DNA from: Flavobacteriaceae bacterium
GTDB taxonomy: Bacteria; Bacteroidota; Bacteroidia; Flavobacteriales; Flavobacteriaceae
Direction: 5' to 3'
Assembly (NCBI GenBank): GCA_018402385.1
Contig: JAGYJA010000003.1
Span: 62,001 to 126,000 of the forward strand
DNA: 64,000 nucleotides
The notes under the pieces are model-generated. The model saw nothing but the letters and a program-made list of their open reading frames with translations, was not told the DNA's origin and made no database searches. This document shows positions 54,365 through 62,800 of the stretch, piece by piece. The translations under genes and the position numbers were made by a program. The first letter of the stretch is position 1. Every line of letters begins with the position of its first letter.

Positions 54365-55153
54365 TTATTGGTGAATATTGAAAATTATGGGTAATGTAAA
54401 CAACACGTCAACTTCTTTATTGTTTTGTGATGCTGGTAACATCTTTGGTATCATTTTGACAACACGCTTCGCTTCGTTTTCAAGTTTTGGGTGAGGTGCT
54501 CTCACTTGAATATTTTCAACCTGTCCATTTTTGTTTACCACAAAACTCACATAGATGCGCTGATTTCCCTTTAATCCTAAATTCTCAGCTAAACCGGAGT
54601 TGAATTTTTTACTCACCAGTTTACCAATTTCTGAAGACATACACTGTTTTCTTTGTTCGTTGTCCTTCAATGATTCACAACCTGGAAATAAAGGTACTCG
54701 TTCCACACCTGCAAATGAATACGTTTTATCATCAACAGGCTCCGGTTTTATTGGTGGTTTAACAACAATTGGCTTATCTGTTTGAATAATTTCAGGATCA
54801 GGATCTGTATCAATTTCAGGGTCTTTTGAAATGGGAGTTTCAGTTATACGAAACTTTTCCGGGTTTACTTTCTTAATTATTTTTTTTTCAATAACTGGTT
54901 CTGCTTTTGGTTCTATAATCACAAAATCATTGAACCATACTTCAATTGTATCTTCAGGGATTGGATTTGCAGCTGTTTTAGTATTCACCTCATAGTTAGC
55001 ATTGATTATTATCGCTACCAATGCAATAGATATGATTAAACTGAATTGGAAATACAAAGTAGCGTTGTATTTCAAATTTGCATCCTTCTTACTTTTTGGC
55101 TTAACTTCAATATTTTTATTAAAATAATTAAACATTTTTTTAATTGTTTTCAT
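54365..55153 (-). CDS. TonB-type energy transducer (first)
   Basis: 262 residues. One membrane helix (LYFQFSLIISIALVAIIINA) after a basic N-terminus, a Pro/Lys/Asp-rich spacer, then a C-terminal domain of about 100 residues: VPLFPGCESLKDNEQRKQC, FNSGLAENLGLKGNQRIYVSF, KNGQVENIQVRAPHPKLENEAKRVV and PKMLPASQNNKEVDVLFTLPI. It should transmit proton-motive force from ExbB/ExbD (not in this window) to outer-membrane receptors. It is paralogous to the neighbouring TonB (105 bp upstream). Confidence 0.9.
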   Translation of the reverse strand: MKTIKKMFNYFNKNIEVKPKSKKDANLKYNATLYFQFSLIISIALVAIIINANYEVNTKTAANPIPEDTIEVWFNDFVIIEPKAEPVIEKKIIKKVNPEKFRITETPISKDPEIDTDPDPEIIQTDKPIVVKPPIKPEPVDDKTYSFAGVERVPLFPGCESLKDNEQRKQCMSSEIGKLVSKKFNSGLAENLGLKGNQRIYVSFVVNKNGQVENIQVRAPHPKLENEAKRVVKMIPKMLPASQNNKEVDVLFTLPIIFNIHQ

Positions 55154-55210
55154 ATCTATTGATTTAAAGTTACATTTTTCTTAAATCAACAAAGGTGCCA
55201 AAAATGAAAA

Positions 55211-55235
55211 AGCCATCAACAAAATGTTGATGGCT
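55211..55235 (-). terminator. Hairpin between the two TonB genes
   Basis: AGCCATCAAC (55211-55220) / GTTGATGGCT (55226-55235) with one more A-T pair at the loop. T-rich on both sides on either strand, located 24 nt after the stop of the second TonB gene, so it probably ends that transcript. Confidence 0.65.
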
Positions 55236-55258
55236 AGAAAAAAGATAGTTTTAAGTAT

Positions 55259-55978
55259 TTAATTTTCGACTTGGAAAAGTATCGGTAAACTGTATGTTAC
55301 ATTTACTGCTTTCCCTCTTTGTTTACCGGGAGTCATTTTTGGCAATCCACTTATTACCTTTTTAGCTTCAGATTCAAGTCTTGGATGTGGAGCACGTGCC
55401 AGTACATCAACAACGTTACCTTTGGTGTCAATTTTAAACATTACAGAAATTCTTTGTCTTCCTGAAAGTCCAAGGTCATTAGCTAAATCGGAGTTGAAAT
55501 TTCTTCTAACAAATGCATCAATTTTTTCAGACATACAGTCTTTTCTTTGCTGGTTGTTCTTCATATTTTCACAACCCGGGAAAATGGGTACATTTTCAAT
55601 TACTGCAAAAGGAACATCTGCAATCTCTTCAATAGCTTCTTCAATGGTTTCTATTTCAACGATTTCTTCAAATTGAGAAGTTTCCGTAGATTCTATTATT
55701 GTTTCCTCTATTTCCTCATCGTCTTCAACAACCTCAATAATTTCTGGAGCTGGTGGTGGAGGTGGTGGTGGAGGTGGTGGTGGAATAAATTCTGTAATTG
55801 GGATTTCTTCTTCATCTTCATCCTCCAGATTGAGTGACCCTATATCGATAAGAGACTTGTCATATGTCTTCCACTCAATGGCTTGCCAAGTAATAAAGAG
55901 CATCACAATCATTCCTATCTGGAAAAAAAGTACACTTCTTTTGTTTAAATCGGCTTTTGGATTTTTTTTAGGCTCCAT
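55259..55978 (-). CDS. TonB-type energy transducer (second), with polyproline spacer
   Basis: 239 residues. Membrane helix VLFFQIGMIVMLFITWQAI, then an acidic stretch, a run of 11 consecutive Pro, a second acidic stretch rich in Glu/Ile, and the TonB C-terminal domain VPIFPGCENMKNNQQRKDC, LGLSGRQRISVMFKIDTKG, RAPHPRLESEAKKVI, LPKMTPGKQRGKAVNVTYSLPI. The Pro run is encoded by GGTGGTGGA-type triplets on the plus strand (about 55749-55790). Separate promoter likely from the other TonB. Confidence 0.92.
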   Translation of the reverse strand: MEPKKNPKADLNKRSVLFFQIGMIVMLFITWQAIEWKTYDKSLIDIGSLNLEDEDEEEIPITEFIPPPPPPPPPPPAPEIIEVVEDDEEIEETIIESTETSQFEEIVEIETIEEAIEEIADVPFAVIENVPIFPGCENMKNNQQRKDCMSEKIDAFVRRNFNSDLANDLGLSGRQRISVMFKIDTKGNVVDVLARAPHPRLESEAKKVISGLPKMTPGKQRGKAVNVTYSLPILFQVEN

Positions 55979-56032
55979 AGTTATCCTTGTTTAGTTGTTG
56001 CTAAAATATGTAAAATCTATTTTAAAATAAAG

Positions 56033-56443
56033 CTAAAAATTACTTTTTAACTTTTTTATTTTTTTTTGATAGCGAATGAGGAGTATCGCAGCTATAATTA
56101 TTCCAACCCCATTTGCATAAATATCATAAATATCTGCTTGTCTGTTTTTCGTCAATTCACTTTGTAATACCTCAATTATCATACCATAAACTAAAGTCAA
56201 AACGCTTATTGAGATGAGTAGTTTTTTAAAATCAACATCTCTAAATTTAAAGAATCCATAAAAAGCCCAAAGAACTGTCAAGAAAAAATACCCAATAATA
56301 TGAATGGTTTTGTCAGAAAGATTGGCGTCAATTTTGGGTAAAGTTGTAGGATTGACCAGTGAGCCAAAGGTTATGATTGAGGTGTAAACAAATGCAATAA
56401 ACAACAGGGACTTATGCCCCAACAATTTCTTTATAAGCTTCAT
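56033..56443 (-). CDS. VanZ-like membrane protein
   Basis: 136 residues from ATG 56443 ([15 protein letters not shown] 56446 is also possible, and a longer reading from 56473 is less likely). Four membrane segments: [53 protein letters not shown] and [26 protein letters not shown] and [27 protein letters not shown] are typical of VanZ family proteins in Bacteroidota. The start lies inside the gcvH end (about 30 bp overlap), implying coupling. Role unknown; no vancomycin-resistance cluster is present. Confidence 0.85.
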   Translation of the reverse strand: MKLIKKLLGHKSLLFIAFVYTSIITFGSLVNPTTLPKIDANLSDKTIHIIGYFFLTVLWAFYGFFKFRDVDFKKLLISISVLTLVYGMIIEVLQSELTKNRQADIYDIYANGVGIIIAAILLIRYQKKIKKLKSNF

Positions 56444-56792
56444 CATCCAGTAAATCATCAATTTCTGAGGCATCAGAAAATTTGAGTTTTATCATCCATC
56501 CATCGCCATAAGGATCCATATTGACTTTTTCCGGTTCAGACTCAAGTGCTTCATTAAATTCAACGATTTGACCAGATAGTGGTAAAAATAAATCTGACAC
56601 CGTTTTTACAGCTTCTACAGTTCCAAAAACATCTTCAACTTGAAGTGTTTCGTCAAGGGTATCGACTTCAACATAAACGATGTCTCCCAGTTCTTTTTGT
56701 GCGAAATCTGTAATGCCAACTGTAGCAATGTCTCCTTCTATTTTAATCCACTCGTGGTCTTTTGTATATTTTAAATTTGCAGGAATATTCAT
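56412..56792 (-). CDS. gcvH: Glycine cleavage system H protein
   Basis: 126 residues. Carries the lipoyl arm that shuttles aminomethyl groups between the P, T and L proteins of the glycine cleavage system. Start [21 protein letters not shown] and the lipoylation site [12 protein letters not shown] with Lys63 are canonical. It sits between sprA and VanZ; no gcvP, gcvT or lpd genes are in the window, so it is separate from its partners. Confidence 0.97.
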   Translation of the reverse strand: MNIPANLKYTKDHEWIKIEGDIATVGITDFAQKELGDIVYVEVDTLDETLQVEDVFGTVEAVKTVSDLFLPLSGQIVEFNEALESEPEKVNMDPYGDGWMIKLKFSDASEIDDLLDDEAYKEIVGA

Positions 56793-56826
56793 AGTATTAA
56801 AAAAATTAGGTTATGGTTAAATAAGA

Positions 56827-59800
56827 TTAGTTTCCAAAATTATATCTTAAAGTGAGTCCACTTCTAATGGTAGTTTGCGGGAATGCTGTTGAAATAGCAA
56901 ATTCAGAAAAAGTGTGGTCATAATAAAACAGGGCTGTCAAATTTTTACTTAGGGCATAATCTGCTGTGAACTGAACTCCATAAATAGTTTGACCGGCTGT
57001 AACTTGATTATTTTCAACATCGAGATACCTGATTATGGTTTTATTATCACGCATTGACAAATCCAGTTTAAAATTTAAATCACTTCTCAAAATCTGTTGA
57101 TTTCCACCAAAGTTTGTACCTATTCTAAGATCTTTGATTCTATATCCGAGTCCAATTATGTATTCCGTTCCTTGGATTTCTGTGAGTAAGCTGTTAGCAA
57201 AACTGAGCGAAAGAGCACGATCTTTTCTAATTTCTGCAAGGACTCTTACAGAATTTTGCATTTCAAAATCAACTTTTATCAATGGACTAAATCGTTCTAT
57301 TAAATTGATATTTGAAAGTAAAGTTCTGTTTTTGAAATTTCCTGATTGATCTACTTCAGTAGGGTCTTCTCTGTTAAAATCAAGATTAGTTTCAAATTGG
57401 TTTACAGTATAGTCTGCTCTATAGCCATGTTGAATGGAAAAACGTCTGAAATTTTGTTTGAACCAGTTTATATTCATAAGACCGGTATATCTCAACTCCC
57501 AGTTTGGTAAAGGGAAATCTCTAAAAATTCCTGTTTTAACCTTTGAAGGATCACTGCCTTCATAAGCAGACAAGAAGGAAGGCAACAAGACCGCTTGACT
57601 GTTTTTGCCAAACCCTACAGGAAACCCATCGGCATCAACAGGGAAGTTTGTGGTACCATAAAAATCTGAAGCAAGGCGGTTTGCAACTATGAGTCTATTA
57701 TTTCTAAAATCCTGAAACGTTTGAGAAAAAATCTCATCACTATCTGCAAAAGCAGTTTTAATTAAAATTGTGGAAATATTGAAATTACCAAATGTACGGG
57801 GAGTTAAAGAACGATATTGGTCATTTGATACTATGTAGTTTTCTGCAAAGGATTCTGAATACATTCTACTACCTGTTAAATCTATTTTTAAATCCTGAAA
57901 GGGTTCTACATTAACTTGGTAGTCAAGCTGGACATTCTCAATTTCAGTGTATTGCTCATTAAACTCAGGGTAAATAGTTAACCAGCCGTTTCTTGCAGCT
58001 AGCTCTCTGATTTCTCCCTGACCTCCAAAAGCAAACCCAGCAGTGGGTCTTAAAGAGCCCATAAATCCAACAGAGGGCAAATAACCGGGCAAATAAATCC
58101 CATTATTTTCTTGATAATTAAATTGTATTCTTTTAACAGAGGTTATTAGATCAACCAAGGTATTATAAGCTTTGTCCCCTCCACTTAATCCGGGTGCATC
58201 TTGTCCGGTTTGTTGGCCTGCACCACTTCCACTGGTTCTACCATCGCCTGTCGTAAAAGCTGAGAGCGTACCATCGCCATCATCACCACGTGATCCTTGT
58301 TTCCCTTGCTCATTTTGATTGTTCTTTGGGTCATCACCTGCTTCACCTCTTGGGCTTGTTGCACGGGTGGGTCTTATTTTTGTTAGCCCAATATATCGAT
58401 AGAAATTATTCATATCGAGGGTTGAATTGATGCGGTGTGTATTTGAATTTTGAATGTTGTTACCTAAATCAAATATTCCTACAGTACCATCTTCAAGTTC
58501 TAACTCTATGTTTCTAAATAAATCACTCCCTCGCTGCCATTGGTAATTTCCGGTATAGGAATAAGTAGCTCTTACAAATTTTAAAAATGGTATTTTACTA
58601 AAGGGCAAATCATAATTCACTTGAAGTGTTTGAAAGTGCCTATCCGGAACACCCACATCAAAAATTCCATCCCAAACCCCTATTTCATTATTTATAATTC
58701 CATTTTCATCAATATAATTCTTGACAATTCTGTTATTAGATGCATTGAAGTTAAAGCGCAGTGAATTTGTCAAATTATAATTAATAGCATATTGCCAGTC
58801 AAACATATAATTGCGCTGGTAAAGAGTGGGCACTCCTATGTTTCCGGGCAGTAAATTTAGTTCTCTAAATTTCTGTTCATTATATTGTCTGTTAATATTT
58901 GTGCTTGCCGAAATATTAGTGGGTAAGTAATTAAAATTGAAATCTTTTAGTAATTGTAAATAAGGGCTTCTGAATAATGAATCGTTTGCCTTAAATGGTT
59001 CTACCGGTTTTGGGGTGAAGCTATAATCATAAGTAGCTCCAAGCCTAACATTTTGTTGCAGTGATTCTTCTATTTCAAAACTCTTGTGGTCAATCTGGTT
59101 GTATGAATAAGAAAGTGTAATGTTTTCCACATCATAAGGCTGTGGTTTTTTATCGCCTGTCCTATCCTTTCTCACCCCTATAAAGTTGATACTTTGTCGC
59201 TTTGTATATTCAATTGACTGTTCTCTTATTTCTTCTCTTTCAGCAGCATCAACGGCATTATCTAGTCTGGTATCAAGCTGAATATCTTGATATTCCGGAT
59301 CATAAAAAGGGGTGACCTGTTCTTCTCCTATTCCATAATTGAATGGTACTTGAATACCCCAGTTTTTGGGTAATAATTGTCCCACATTTACATTTGTCAC
59401 GATGTCATATTGTTGCACATCCTCTAGACTTCTTTCATTTGGCCCTTGTTCAATAGAGCCAAAACCAACTGTTGTTCTTCTTCCTATGGCGCTCACATTA
59501 GCGAAATCCGCCAAATTCACATCCATACTCGCAATAGCTGCCCACCCTCCTTGGTTTTCAAGTTCAGAAAGACGTAGTTCATTAAACCATACTTCTCCAC
59601 AAATGTTATTATCGGTACTATTCTTAACACCAAGCATGATGGTTCTAACAGCTCCAAAACTCGGACTTCCCTTGATTCCTATTCGCATTTCATTTTCAGG
59701 ACCTTCTGTGCTGCCTTCGAGTTCAGATTCATTAAAAAACACGACCTCACTTAAATCAAAAGATTCAGGGTTTCCTAATACACGAGACTTTACCTCTTGT

Positions 59801-62800
59801 AGCAATTTGAGTGGCAAGTTGAGTCTGTTTTCTATGGGCCAAATTTCCTCTGGGTTTGTTGAACCAAAATTAGTAGGTTTCAAAGGAATTTCTATTTCAT
59901 AAAAGTTTTGGTTCAAGTCATTCCCCAATCTAATAAATGCTACCAGATCTCCATCAGCCAGGGCCGTTTCATTTAAAAGTGATTCTGCGTGAATAAACAT
60001 TTCGAGGTTTTTGTATTGACGCATATCAATATTGTAGTTTTTAAATACACCTCGGCCATCTTCTGGTTCTAATCCACAAACTCGTAATGCTAAAGATTGT
60101 TCATTTTGACGAATGTTAGAATTATTATTTATCAACTCCTCTCTTATAACTCCGGGAGGTAATACATAAGGGATGGGTTGTCTGCTGGCATTTTCTTCAA
60201 TGTTTACAGATTCTACTTCAAACAAGGTGTTGCTGTTTTCAGGAAGAACTCCTGAGGGATTAAGACTCTGAGTGTATCTTCTATAATCACCTCTTACTAA
60301 ATCAAGTGTTCCAAATCTAAAGGTAATATCTTGATCAAAATCTGTGAGAAACATTCTCATAAATCTGATAGACCTAAAGTCTGTAATACCTCCAACAGCT
60401 CTTGATGGGTCACTAACTGGCACTTTAAATTGCACCCATCTTACTTGCTGAGTTTGGTTGTTTTGAAGGTTTACTTCTAGTTCCCTAACATCAGTAATAT
60501 AAGGGTTGTTATCCACATTCATTCCCGGAAACATTTCAACGGTGTATTCAAAATAACTGTTAACGGTATTCATGGTGTTATCACGGTTATAATCTTCCAC
60601 ATCAGGAAGGGTTGTTGACCCGCGATTGGTTTGTGTAACTTCAGAAGGAGAGTTTCCTTGTGTGCCGTTATAGTCTTTGTATCGATTGACAATATCACCT
60701 TCTGCTTGTAAAAAATAGGTGTAGTTATCTGCTGCAGGGTCTGGAAGACCGGCAAAAGCAGGAAACAATGCAGCTTCTTCAACATCTGAAGCACCATTAA
60801 GCCCTAAATCTTGGTTTGTGCGTTCTTGCCCTTCAGTATCAAAAGCATAAACTAAAGACTGATTTGTGGGAACTTTTCCATAAACAGTGGGTATTGTACC
60901 TTGTGTGCCTCCATCACTTGGAAGTCCATTTTCATATTGTTTTCTACCTGTTTTAAGAATGTCTTCAGATATGCTTCCCAGATTAAACCTTAGTTCACCA
61001 CCGTTATTTCCGGCATTTTCGTCATAGATAAATGGATCCATTACCCAAAACTGTATAAACTCAACATTTGACTTTTCAAAATCAGTTGTTGCAAGTGAGC
61101 GGGTGATTCCTGCCCAGCGAGAGGCCGGATTGGGTAAAGTATTCGTTCCACCAGTTTCTGGATTGAAGTTATAGGGGCCTCTTTCTCCAGGATAATAAGT
61201 CAGATCAAGTGAAAATAAGGCTTGTGTTTGTCCTTGAACAATGTCTGTGTCCGGAAATATTTCATTGATAAACAACCTTCTTGCTGTATAAGTTGACAAA
61301 TCATCATTTGAGATTCCATCGGGTCTTTGAGAACTGTAAAAAATGGGGTCAATAGAATACCATGATAATTTTGCCCTATTATAATTATAGGCCGGGTCGT
61401 TGTTTTCTACCTCACCTCCAAAGTCAACAGGTGTACTGGCGAGTTGCCAAGATAGTGGTGCTTTAATATCAAGAAGGGTTTGTGAGCCTTCAAAGTCATC
61501 AACAAAAACGGTTGTTTTTCCATCAAAATCGGCTACTTTGGGTGAACCGGGTTGTAAGTATGCAAATTCACCTCTTAATGAAAGGTTTGACTCTACATCT
61601 GTGTCGATATTAGGTAATTTATTAACCAATCGGGTTAAAAAAGGAACCTGTGTAGAATAATTTGCATTGAATCCAAAAATAGTATTGTTGAGAGGTTCAG
61701 AATTTAAATTTGTTTTTTGTGTTAAGGGTCTTTCATTTAAATTGAGATATGTGGCTCCAATCAGGAAGTTTTCATTGAATTGGTGTTCAACATTAAGTCC
61801 TGTAAACCTCTTGGTTTGCTGACCAAAAAGCGTGTTGTTTTCTGTTGTAATTTGGATGGGTGTATTAGAATTCAAAAGTGCTTGATCAAGTATTTGAACT
61901 CTACCCAATTGATAATTGACAGTGTAATCGACACCTTCAGCAAGTAATCTTCCTCCGGCAGTTACAGTTACTGAACCCTGAGGAATATTAAAAGCTCCTA
62001 TGGATATTCCATCTGCTCCTGAAGATTTGTAGGAACCTTTCAATTGGAATTTATTTTTGTCACTATCTTCTTGTTCAGCTACAGTTTTTGTTGAATTGTA
62101 TAGTGACCGAAATACATATTTATCTTGATTGGCATTATAGGTAGCGGGCACTTCATAATTTTCTGAACCTGCTTCGCTTCTTAATTTTTTAAACAAATGT
62201 TCACCAAAAGGTTCAACAGTGGTAAAAATAACTCTTCCGTTTTGTGTATCTACAGTAACTCCAGGGAGAAAATCAAAAAAACCATCACCGCCTTGTTGCG
62301 GATCGTTATTGAAGTTTAAGCGATCAAGATTAAATACTCTTAAAAGTGTTGTTTGATCAACATCATCAGGTAGTTCGGCAGCAGGAAATTCTGCAGAACC
62401 GGCAGCCGGTGTAATAAAGTTTAATGGAGAAGGATCTGTGTAAAGGATATTCAATCTAAAGTCTTCTCTTTCCAATTGAAATGCTCCAAGACTGTAAATG
62501 TTTTTCATCATCAAATCCCAGATGGGTTGGTTGACATTTACGATATTACTCTTCAACATTTTAACAACAAGGTTCTGAGCTTCACCGGGCTGAGGTGCAT
62601 TTGGATCCGGGTTAGGGTCTGGATTAATCCCACCCTCATTGTTTGCATTCACGCCATCATTTGAAAATTCACCCACTTGATAAACTCTTCCATTGACTGT
62701 ATATTGGTAGGAAACGGCTAGCACCTCATCATTGCTAAGTCTTTGATTAAGAGAGATGTATCCAAGTTGACTATTGAGGGTGTATTCATTTGGTAATAAC

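Noticed and set aside
56033-56443. Vancomycin-resistance gene, from the VanZ similarity
   Set aside because: VanZ-like proteins are common membrane proteins; no vanHAX or other resistance genes are present.
59366-59902. 178-codon open frame on the plus strand inside sprA
   Set aside because: Antisense shadow of sprA; Ser/Leu/Pro-rich translation without recognisable motifs.
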